This document shows positions 1 to 5,597 of a stretch of DNA of 6,611 bases, piece after piece (position 1 is the first letter of the stretch; every line of letters begins with the position of its first letter). The notes under the pieces were generated by a model. That model did not search any database. It worked only from the letters and a program-made list of their open reading frames with translations, and was not told the DNA's origin. The stretch is from Planctomycetes bacterium SM23_32 (GTDB taxonomy: Bacteria; Planctomycetota; Brocadiia; SM23-32), in contig LJUE01000138.1 of the NCBI GenBank assembly GCA_001303885.1, forward strand, positions 1 through 6,611, given 5' to 3'. Position numbers and translations under genes: made by a program.

Positions 1-2
1 AA

Positions 3-38
3 GGCTGCGGGCCACGCGTTGCGAGACTTCCGCCATGA
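3..38 (+). CDS. Possible 3' end of an upstream gene (partial)
   Basis: The reading frame starting at position 3 is open to a TGA at 36-38, which overlaps the ATG at 35 in an ATGA arrangement. The visible tail would read GCGPRVARLPP. A 4-nt stop/start overlap is the usual sign of translational coupling and would explain why the next gene has no clear Shine-Dalgarno sequence. Only about 11 codons are visible and the other two frames are also open here, so this is a suggestion from context rather than an identified gene. Confidence 0.25.
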   Translation, partial: GCGPRVARLPP

Positions 39-961
39 AACTGACCAGTCTGCTGGGTCCGGCGCACATACTCGCGGGGCTTAGTGCCCAAACGAAGGGC
101 GACGCGATTCGTGAGATGCTGGAGCTTCTGGAGCGCGAGGGGGCCCTAGGGGCCCTGCCGGGCGATGCGCCGGACGTGGACGCCCTGTGGCGGAAGCTGA
201 TGGAGCGGGAGGAAAGGGGCTCGACGGGTCTGGGCAGCGGCGTGGGCTACCCCCATGTCCGGCTGGAGGGGTTCGCCGATTTCCTGCTGTCGCTGGCGAT
301 TTCGCGCGCCGGGGTGCAGTTCGACTCGCCGGACGGGCAGCCCGTCCGCCTTATGCTGACGGCCATCGTCTCGCCCGAGAAGAACAACCTGCTGCTGGGC
401 GTGGTCGCTTGCCTGTCGCGGCTGATGAGCGACCGGCCTTTGCAGGAACGGCTCCTGGATGCAGAGAGCAGCCAGGCGGCGTGGCGCGTGCTGGAAGAGG
501 CCGACCTGGAGGTCAAGGAGAGCGTGGTGGCCTCCGATATCATGAAGCGCGAGTTCCGCGCCGTGCCGCCCGGCATGTCGCTGGCGGATGCAGCAGCCGT
601 CATGCACACCGAGCGCGTGGACGCGCTGCCCGTGCTCGACGCCGGGGGCCGCCTGATCGGGGAGGTGACGGCGCGGGGGCTGTTTGCGGCCTGCCTGCCC
701 CCGTACTTCCTTGATCTGCCCACCGTGCGGTTCGCCACGGACTTCGACGCGTTCGAGCATTTCTTCAGCGAGAAGGCCCATGTCCCCGTCAGCGATATCC
801 TGGGCGAGCAGGTGCACGCCATTGACCCGGACACGCCGCTGGCGGAGATGATCGCGCGGCTGGCTCGCGGCGATGTGCTGAGGCTCTATGTCGTGGCCGA
901 GCGGCGTCTGGTCGGCGTCATAGACAGCTTCAGCATCATAGACAAGGTCCTGTCCATCTGA
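35..961 (+). CDS. PTS EIIA (fructose/Ntr type) domain fused to a CBS domain pair
   Basis: This is a 308-residue cytoplasmic protein, probably regulatory. Residues 1-155 look like a PTS EIIA type-2 domain (PtsN/FruA-IIA family). The opening MKLTSLLGPAHI fits the family N-terminus, which supports the ATG at 35 even though no good ribosome binding site precedes it. The motif GSGVGYPHVR carries the expected phosphoacceptor histidine, His74. Residues about 164-305 form two CBS motifs: the first begins near VVASDIMKREF and continues through DALPVLDAGGRLIGEV, the second begins near VPVSDILGEQ and ends at RLVGVIDSFSIIDKVL. CBS pairs generally bind adenine nucleotides. No EIIB or EIIC domain is present, so sugar phosphotransfer by this protein alone is unlikely. 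The permease gene begins 14 nt downstream, suggesting that this protein regulates it in response to phosphorylation and nucleotide state; that role is inferred. A second histidine usual in the family appears replaced by Asn near residue 118. Domain identification is firm, function is not. Confidence 0.9.
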   Translation: MKLTSLLGPAHILAGLSAQTKGDAIREMLELLEREGALGALPGDAPDVDALWRKLMEREERGSTGLGSGVGYPHVRLEGFADFLLSLAISRAGVQFDSPDGQPVRLMLTAIVSPEKNNLLLGVVACLSRLMSDRPLQERLLDAESSQAAWRVLEEADLEVKESVVASDIMKREFRAVPPGMSLADAAAVMHTERVDALPVLDAGGRLIGEVTARGLFAACLPPYFLDLPTVRFATDFDAFEHFFSEKAHVPVSDILGEQVHAIDPDTPLAEMIARLARGDVLRLYVVAERRLVGVIDSFSIIDKVLSI

Positions 962-975
962 GGCGGTCCCGGTCG

Positions 976-2298
976 GTGTGGCGCAGCGTCATCATCTTCC
1001 TCTTCGTCTACGTGATCATCGCCTCTGGGCGCCTCCACAAGGCCGTGGTGGCGGTCCTGGGCGGGTGCATCCTCATCGGCCTGGGGGGCGTCTCCGAGCG
1101 GGCCGCCTACGCTGAGATCGACCTGAACGTCATCTTCCTGCTGCTGGGGATGATGGTGCTGGTCGGGGCATTGGCCCGCACCGGCGTGTTCCAGTGGGTG
1201 GCCATCTCGCTGGCCCGCGCCACCCGCGGCAGCCCGGTGGCGGTCCTCGTCTGCCTGGTGGCGGCTACGGGCGGCTTGTCCGCCATCCTGGACAACGTCA
1301 CCACGGTCCTGCTGATGGCGCCGGTGACCATCCTGATCGCCGACGAGCTGGAGCTCGACCCGACGTTGTTCCTCATATTCGAGGCCATCGGATCGAACGT
1401 TGGCGGCACGGCCACCCTGGTGGGCGACCCGCCCAACCTGCTGATCGGCTCCGAGGTCGGGCTCTCCTTTAACGCGTTCCTGCTGAACCTGGCTCCCATC
1501 GTGCTGGTCTGCCTGGGTGGGCTGGCCGGCACCATCTGGTTGCTCTACAGGCGTCGGCTCTATGTGCCTGAGGATATTCGCGCGCGCGTGCGCGACGCGC
1601 AGCCGGCGGGCGCGATCACCGACCGAGCCGAAGCCATCCGGGTGCTGGCAGTGCTGGGCCTGGTGCTGCTGGGCTTCTTCCTGCACGACACCCTGGGCAT
1701 CGCCGCGAGCGTGGTGGCGCTGGCCGGGGCCATGCTGGCGTTGATCGTGACCGGCCGGGACGTTCACGAGGCCTTCGGCGCCGTCGAGTGGCCGACGCTG
1801 ATGTTCTTCGTGGGGCTGTTTATCCTTGTGGCAGGGCTGGACGAGCAGGGAGTGCTGGCCTGGATCGCCCGGCGGACCGTCGCGCTCACCCAGGGGCACC
1901 TGCTGCTGACGGTGCTGGTCGTCCTTTGGGGCAGCGCCGTCATCAGCGCGCTGGTGGACAACATCCCCTTCGTCGCCGCCATGGTGCCCGTGATCGGGGT
2001 CGTCATCCCGGAAATCGGCGCGCAGATGGGACTTCAGGACCCGGCCGTGGTCGCCCGCCTGGTGGGGCGGCCCCTCTGGTGGTCGTTGGCGCTGGGGGCC
2101 TGTCTGGGAGGCAATGCCACGCTGATCGGGGCCTCCGCAAACGTCGTCACGGCAGGCCTGGCTGAGAAGCACGGCCGGCCCATCAGCTTCGGCCGGTTCG
2201 CGCGCTACGGGGTGCCCACCGTCGTCGGCACTTTGCTGCTCTGCTCGGTCTACGTCTACGTGCGCTACTTCCTTTTCGTTTCCTGGCCGTCTGCGTGA
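976..2298 (+). CDS. SLC13/ArsB/NhaD-type permease, OCA2 (P protein)-like
   Basis: This is a 440-residue polytopic inner-membrane protein of the ion transporter superfamily, with about 10-12 hydrophobic segments. It has the internal two-fold repeat of the family. The first half carries SAILDNVTTVLLMAP (residues 102-116) and GGTATLVGDPPN (143-154). The second carries SALVDNIPFVAAMVP (324-338) and GGNATLIGASAN (378-389). These paired Asp-Asn and GG.T..G...N motifs form the ion/substrate site in this superfamily. The region around LDNVTTVLLMAPVT and VGDPPN is closest, as I recall it, to the OCA2/P-protein permease branch rather than to true arsenite pumps. Substrate and coupling ion (anion, dicarboxylate or Na+/H+ exchange) cannot be told from sequence. 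The start is GTG at 976, with a weak GAGG at 960-963 that overlaps the stop of the preceding gene, consistent with coupling. Length matches the family and no damage is seen. Its last 34 bp overlap the convergent DUF1232 gene. Confidence 0.9.
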   Translation: MWRSVIIFLFVYVIIASGRLHKAVVAVLGGCILIGLGGVSERAAYAEIDLNVIFLLLGMMVLVGALARTGVFQWVAISLARATRGSPVAVLVCLVAATGGLSAILDNVTTVLLMAPVTILIADELELDPTLFLIFEAIGSNVGGTATLVGDPPNLLIGSEVGLSFNAFLLNLAPIVLVCLGGLAGTIWLLYRRRLYVPEDIRARVRDAQPAGAITDRAEAIRVLAVLGLVLLGFFLHDTLGIAASVVALAGAMLALIVTGRDVHEAFGAVEWPTLMFFVGLFILVAGLDEQGVLAWIARRTVALTQGHLLLTVLVVLWGSAVISALVDNIPFVAAMVPVIGVVIPEIGAQMGLQDPAVVARLVGRPLWWSLALGACLGGNATLIGASANVVTAGLAEKHGRPISFGRFARYGVPTVVGTLLLCSVYVYVRYFLFVSWPSA

Positions 2299-2567
2299 GC
2301 TCCGTCGGTCCGGCCGACGCCGAGCCGGGCCCCATGCTCGCGCCAGACCTCCCGCGGCACCAGCACGTAGGCCAGCGCCAGCCCCAGCGGCACGATCACC
2401 AGGTCGTCCAGGTGGCCGATGAGGGGGATGAAGTCGGGGATCAGGTCAATCGGCGAGACCGCGTAAGCGAGCGTGGCGCCCAGCACGGCGCGGGCGTGCC
2501 ACGGCGTGCGAGGGTCCCGATAGACGGCGCGCAGGAGCTTCAGCCGCTGGGCCAGCCACTTGGGCAC
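2265..2567 (-). CDS. DUF1232 (YkvA-like) small membrane protein
   Basis: This is a 100-residue protein with the DUF1232 signature: SPIDLIPDFIP at residues 38-48, followed by GHLDDLVIVPLGLALAY at 51-67. Two hydrophobic stretches, about 27-45 and 54-70, suggest membrane association; the basic, amphipathic N-terminus (PKWLAQRLKLLRAVYRDPR) and polar C-terminal tail would be soluble. The family has no settled biochemical function. The start is GTG at 2567, preceded by GAGGAG at 2580-2575 with a 7-nt spacer. It lies 60 nt downstream of the 440-residue hypothetical gene on the same strand and may be cotranscribed with it. Its C-terminal coding region runs 34 bp into the end of the convergent permease gene. 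Family assignment is confident. Confidence 0.9.
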   Translation of the reverse strand: MPKWLAQRLKLLRAVYRDPRTPWHARAVLGATLAYAVSPIDLIPDFIPLIGHLDDLVIVPLGLALAYVLVPREVWREHGARLGVGRTDGAHADGQETKRK

Positions 2568-2602
2568 CTCACCGCTCCTCGCCGCAAGCCACCAGAGGAG
2601 AC

Positions 2603-2624
2603 CTGCCCGCTCACACTGCCCGCT
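2603..2624 (-). repeat. Short direct repeat, 9 bp twice with a 13-bp period
   Basis: CTGCCCGCT occurs at 2603-2611 and again at 2616-2624 (AGCGGGCAG on the minus strand). Both copies lie in the 60-nt gap between the stop of the 440-residue minus-strand gene and the DUF1232 start. The gap has no convincing terminator hairpin with a T-run, which fits readthrough into the DUF1232 gene. The repeat may be chance in GC-rich DNA. Confidence 0.4.
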
Positions 2625-2627
2625 GCT

Positions 2628-3950
2628 TCAGAACTCGATGGGGAAGACCATCTCCTCGCGTGTCCACGCGTCGGTCGGCTCGACGCCACCGTCGTCCACC
2701 AGGTCCCTGCCGACAGAGTAGACGACGCGCTTCTCGCGGGAGTAGCGGAGCGGCTCGCCGTCAAAGTCATCCGACGGGACGGCGTTGACGTAATCGGGCA
2801 CCAGGGCGTCGAGCGAGTCTGGCAGCTCTCCGTGTTCCAGCTTGTAGGCTTTGAGGGCGAGAAGGGCGCGCGTGGCCCCCACCCGCACGTTCTCGACGCA
2901 CTTCTCCTCGTGTATCCGTGCGTAGTCGGGCGTGAGGACGGCGATGAGAGCCCGGCCTAGCATGTTCGGTCTGTTGGGTATGATCCAGGATGCGGGGTTG
3001 TCGAGCGCCCTGATCCTGCGTCCCACGAGGACCGGATCGCTGCCGCTCGCCACGCCCGAGAAGTCGCGCTGTGCGAACGACAGCGGGGCGTTGGCGATGA
3101 TCGCCCGGAACGTCGCCGCCAGGGCGCGCTTGGTCCTGTTGGGCTGGAAGTGATAGCTGCTTCGTCTGGCGCGTTCCCCACTCCATCCCAAACGCGCGTC
3201 CAATCCGTGGTCCCCACCGGCGACCTGGTCCACAGTGCGGGCCGCCAGGACGTATTCGGCCCTGAGCGCGTCGGCGAGCCCCTGCCTGCTCGCTCCGCAC
3301 TCGGCGAGCGCGGCTGCGTGCCGGCGCCACAGTTCCGGGGGCAGCTCCGCCTCCGCCAGCATCTCCTGGAGCGTCTCGAGGGCTACGCGCTTCACGGACG
3401 CGCCGAGCTGCCACTGGGGGATCCCTCCTGCGGATTGCTCTATCATCTGGGCGAACCGGACCCCGGCCATCGCGCGCTCGAGGGCCTCCCTGTGCCGGCC
3501 CTCTCGGAGCAGCCACCGGGCGCGCAGGCGGTTCAGCAGGGCTACCTCCTGGCAGCCGGAGAGGGCGCGGCCCCGGTCCGGGCCCTCCGTCGCGGCGGGC
3601 ATCTGGAGGCGCCTGCATTCCAATGCCCGGTCGAAGTGGCTCAGGGCCTCCTCGTTCCGCTTCAGCAGGTCCGCAGCGGCGGCAGCGTCCCAGGCCTTGC
3701 CGTGGACGATGCCGTGCGGCGAGCCGCCCTCACCTTCTTGCGGCCCGTAGAGCCGGACTTGAAGCGCCTCCAGGTAGGTGAAGGCGTTCTCTTCGGGCGG
3801 GATGTCGAGCCGCACCATCCGGAGGTCCGCATCGTCGGGCGGCGGGGCGTCACGCAGCACTCCCGAGAAGTGCAGCCCGACCACGGCCGCCACGGCAACC
3901 AGCACTGCGACCCCCAGGAGCCAAACAGCCACCTTCCTCCCGCGTCGCAT
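2628..3950 (-). CDS. Membrane-anchored hypothetical protein with pseudopilin-like C-terminus
   Basis: I do not recognise the family of this 440-residue protein. Residues 1-6 are basic (MRRGRK) and are followed by one hydrophobic segment, about 7-28, so it is probably anchored by its N-terminus with the rest outside the cytoplasm. Residues about 85-240 are rich in Ala, Leu, Arg and Glu and look alpha-helical, possibly with TPR-like helix pairs (for example LLREGRHREALERAMAGVRFAQ). The C-terminal part, about 347-425, resembles the tail of type II secretion or type IV pseudopilins: ALKAYKLEHGELPDSL, then VPDYVNAVPSDDFDGEPLRY, and RVVYSVGRDLVDDGG. The N-terminus lacks the pilin processing motif (Gly-Phe-Thr-Leu-Ile-Glu type), so it is not itself a pilin. 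The start at 3950 is well supported by AAGGAGG at 3963-3957 with a 6-nt spacer, and a promoter candidate lies at 4011-4039. The downstream DUF1232 gene may share its transcript. The gene is intact; its function is unknown. Confidence 0.85.
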   Translation of the reverse strand: MRRGRKVAVWLLGVAVLVAVAAVVGLHFSGVLRDAPPPDDADLRMVRLDIPPEENAFTYLEALQVRLYGPQEGEGGSPHGIVHGKAWDAAAAADLLKRNEEALSHFDRALECRRLQMPAATEGPDRGRALSGCQEVALLNRLRARWLLREGRHREALERAMAGVRFAQMIEQSAGGIPQWQLGASVKRVALETLQEMLAEAELPPELWRRHAAALAECGASRQGLADALRAEYVLAARTVDQVAGGDHGLDARLGWSGERARRSSYHFQPNRTKRALAATFRAIIANAPLSFAQRDFSGVASGSDPVLVGRRIRALDNPASWIIPNRPNMLGRALIAVLTPDYARIHEEKCVENVRVGATRALLALKAYKLEHGELPDSLDALVPDYVNAVPSDDFDGEPLRYSREKRVVYSVGRDLVDDGGVEPTDAWTREEMVFPIEF

Positions 3951-3956
3951 GGCCTC

Positions 3957-3963
3957 CCTCCTT
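3957..3963 (-). promoter_or_regulatory. Strong ribosome binding site for the 440-residue hypothetical gene
   Basis: On the minus strand AAGGAGG ends 6 nt before the ATG at 3950. This is a near-perfect Shine-Dalgarno match and fixes the start of the gene. Confidence 0.8.
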
Positions 3964-4010
3964 CGCTTTCGGATACGCGCCCCCCGGCGTGTCTGCTCCC
4001 GGCCCCCCCG

Positions 4011-4039
4011 ATTCTAACTGCCGGGCCGGCTCCGGGCAA
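4011..4039 (-). promoter_or_regulatory. Candidate sigma70-type promoter for the minus-strand gene pair
   Basis: Read on the minus strand, TTGCCC (4039-4034) is followed after exactly 17 nt by TAGAAT (4016-4011). These match TTGACA at 4 of 6 and TATAAT at 5 of 6 positions. Transcription would start near 4004, leaving a leader of about 54 nt that ends in the AAGGAGG ribosome binding site. No extended -10 is present. The call rests on consensus and position only; the host's sigma preference is unknown. Confidence 0.55.
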
Positions 4040-4060
4040 TGGGTCGCCCGGGCGGGCAGT

Positions 4061-4089
4061 TTGACGGCGCCGGGGCGCTGCTGTATCCT
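4061..4089 (+). promoter_or_regulatory. Candidate sigma70-type promoter for the mutase-GH5 pair
   Basis: TTGACG (4061-4066) is followed after exactly 17 nt by TATCCT (4084-4089), matching the consensus hexamers at 5 of 6 and 4 of 6 positions. Transcription would begin near 4096 and give a leader of about 27 nt before the GTG at 4123. It diverges from the minus-strand promoter candidate at 4011-4039; the two -35 elements are 21 nt apart. Its position argues against translation starting at the upstream in-frame ATG at 4039. Confidence 0.5.
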
Positions 4090-4109
4090 GCCGCGCTGCT
4101 CTGCCCTCC

Positions 4110-4116
4110 AGGGGAG
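4110..4116 (+). promoter_or_regulatory. Ribosome binding site that decides the mutase start
   Basis: AGGGGAG lies 6 nt before the GTG at 4123. No comparable site precedes the in-frame ATG at 4039. Residues encoded from 4039 to 4122 do not resemble the family N-terminus, whereas the motif FKSYDIRG follows shortly after the GTG, as expected. Confidence 0.65.
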
Positions 4117-4122
4117 ATCACC

Positions 4123-5571
4123 GTGCGGCACGTCGAGCCCGCCGTCTTCAAGTCGTACGACATCCGCGGCACCTGCCCCGACCAGCTTGACGAGGCGTTC
4201 GCCTACCTGCTGGGGCGGGCGCTGGCGGGGTGCCTGCCGGGCGAGCCGGTGCGCAGCGCTGTGGTGGGACACGACGCACGGCTCAGCTCGCCGTCCTTCT
4301 ACGCGGCGCTGGCAGCGGGACTCGCGCAGGAGGGTGTCGAGGTGTCGGGGCTCGGGCTCTGCGCTACGGAGCTGGTCTACTACGCGGCGGGGCAGGAGGG
4401 CGGGGCCGACCTGGGCGTGATGGTGACGGCCAGCCACAACCCGCCCCAGTACAACGGGTTCAAGGTGGTGCGGGCCGGCGGGGCGCCGGTGTCCGGGGCG
4501 GAAGGGCTGCACGCCGCGCGCGAGGTCATGGAGGCCCTGGACGTGCCGGCCTCGATCCCGGCTTTCGAGCCGCCGCCGCTGCCGGACGCGCTCGCCGACT
4601 ACGTGGCTTCTGCACTGGAACTCGTCGGTGAGCCGCGCGCGGCCGGCCTGCGGGTGGCCGTGGACGCGGGCAACGGCGTGGCCGGGCTGCTCTGGGAGCC
4701 GCTGGGCGAACGGCTGGGACTGGAACCGATGGGCCTGAACATGGAGCCGAACGGCCGTTTCCCGGCGCACCATCCCGACCCGTCGCGGCGCGAGAACGTG
4801 GAGCCGCTCGTGCGGGAGGTGCTGGTGCGGGGGGCCGATCTGGGCTTCTGCTACGACGGCGACGCGGACCGTGTGGTGGTGGTGCTGGCGGACGGGCACG
4901 TGGTGGACGGCAGCGAGATGACGGCCTGCATCGCCGAGCGGGTGCTGAGCCGGGACCCGGCGACGCCGTTCGCCGTCGCCCAGACCACCAGCCGCAAGGC
5001 TCTCGACCACTTCCGCGCCCGCGGCGTCGAGCCGGCGATGGTGCCGGTGGGCCATGCCAAGATAAAGCGCATCATGCGCGCGCAGCCGGAGCTCGTCTTC
5101 TGCGGCGAGGACGCAGGGCACTACTACTACCGCGACTTCTACTGCTGCGACAGCTCGCTCATTACGACGCTCCACCTGCTGCACCTGGCCGGCGACGGGG
5201 CCCTGGAGGGACTGGTGGGCGGCCTGCCCGGGCCGTGGCATCGGCCGGTGAGGGAGCCGGCGTTCCGGTTCACCGACCAGGGGCTGGCCCGGGATGTGTG
5301 CCGGCGGGTGGCGCTGAGCGCCCTCGAGCGGCACGGCGACCCGCTGGAGATCACATGCGAGAGGGGGGGCCGCGTGCTGCGCGACTGCGGGCCGGACGAC
5401 GTGGGCCAGTGCGAGGGCGTGCGGGCGGACTACGAGGACTGGTGGTTCTGCGTGCGGCCGTCGGGCACGGAGCCGCTGGCGCGGCTCGCACTGGAGGCCC
5501 GCAGCGAAGAGATGTTGGCGGAGCGGACGGCGGAGCTGTCCGCCCTGTTCGAGGGCTTTGCCACGGTCTGA
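4123..5571 (+). CDS. Phosphomannomutase/phosphoglucomutase family enzyme
   Basis: This cytoplasmic alpha-D-phosphohexomutase interconverts hexose 1- and 6-phosphates, most likely mannose and/or glucose, feeding GDP-mannose, UDP-glucose or glycolytic pools. With the GTG start it has 482 residues, close to the ManB/AlgC type. In order it shows: FKSYDIRG (9-16); the phosphoserine loop TASHNPPQYNGFK with Ser104 (102-114); the metal loop DGDADR (245-250, Asp245, Asp247, Asp249); the sugar-specificity loop GEDAGH (328-333); and the phosphate-binding loop RPSGTEP (445-451). All four domains are therefore present. The specificity loop in PMM/PGM enzymes is usually GEMSGH; here the Ser is Ala331, while Glu329 and His333 are kept, so the preferred sugar is uncertain. 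A longer version from the ATG at 4039 is possible but less likely, because the promoter candidate and ribosome binding site fall inside it. The GH5 gene follows after 26 nt, presumably in one operon. Confidence 0.93.
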   Translation: MRHVEPAVFKSYDIRGTCPDQLDEAFAYLLGRALAGCLPGEPVRSAVVGHDARLSSPSFYAALAAGLAQEGVEVSGLGLCATELVYYAAGQEGGADLGVMVTASHNPPQYNGFKVVRAGGAPVSGAEGLHAAREVMEALDVPASIPAFEPPPLPDALADYVASALELVGEPRAAGLRVAVDAGNGVAGLLWEPLGERLGLEPMGLNMEPNGRFPAHHPDPSRRENVEPLVREVLVRGADLGFCYDGDADRVVVVLADGHVVDGSEMTACIAERVLSRDPATPFAVAQTTSRKALDHFRARGVEPAMVPVGHAKIKRIMRAQPELVFCGEDAGHYYYRDFYCCDSSLITTLHLLHLAGDGALEGLVGGLPGPWHRPVREPAFRFTDQGLARDVCRRVALSALERHGDPLEITCERGGRVLRDCGPDDVGQCEGVRADYEDWWFCVRPSGTEPLARLALEARSEEMLAERTAELSALFEGFATV

Positions 5572-5585
5572 GAGGCGCCGTTGCC

Positions 5586-5592
5586 AAGGAGG
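5586..5592 (+). promoter_or_regulatory. Strong ribosome binding site for the GH5 gene
   Basis: AAGGAGG (extending to a T at 5593) lies 5 nt before the ATG at 5598. The frame is open far upstream through the mutase gene, so this site is what fixes the start. Confidence 0.8.
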
Positions 5593-5597
5593 TCCGG

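Noticed and set aside
139..159. GGGGCCCTAGGGGCCCT repeat/palindrome-like stretch
   Set aside because: It encodes a Gly-Ala-Leu repeat in a surface loop of the EIIA domain and fits codon bias.
1579..1594. Alternating CG/GC run, possible Z-DNA
   Set aside because: It is 16 nt inside the permease linker and encodes an Arg-Ala-Arg-Val-Arg stretch; codon bias explains it.
886..2172. Long minus-strand open frame antisense to the permease
   Set aside because: Its product is rich in Gln, His, Arg and Asp with no domain, and the plus-strand permease has clear family motifs. It is a GC-rich shadow frame.
2303..2319. Hairpin CGTCGG/CCGACG with a 5-nt loop just after the permease stop, considered as a terminator
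   Set aside because: The stem is only 6 bp and no T-run follows; it lies within DUF1232 coding sequence.
3150..4064. Plus-strand open frame of 304 codons antisense to the hypothetical protein
   Set aside because: The minus-strand gene has a strong ribosome binding site, a membrane anchor and a structured C-terminal motif; the plus frame has none of these.
4039..4122. Upstream in-frame ATG extending the mutase by 28 codons
   Set aside because: No ribosome binding site precedes it, the extension does not resemble the family, and a promoter candidate and ribosome binding site lie within it. The GTG at 4123 is preferred.
3850..5334. Long minus-strand open frame (494 codons) antisense to the mutase
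   Set aside because: Low-complexity His/Arg/Gln-rich translation with no motif, opposite a canonical phosphohexomutase.
5235..5597. N-terminal extension of the GH5 frame into the mutase gene
   Set aside because: The extension is an out-of-frame shadow of the mutase, and AAGGAGG sits directly before the ATG at 5598.
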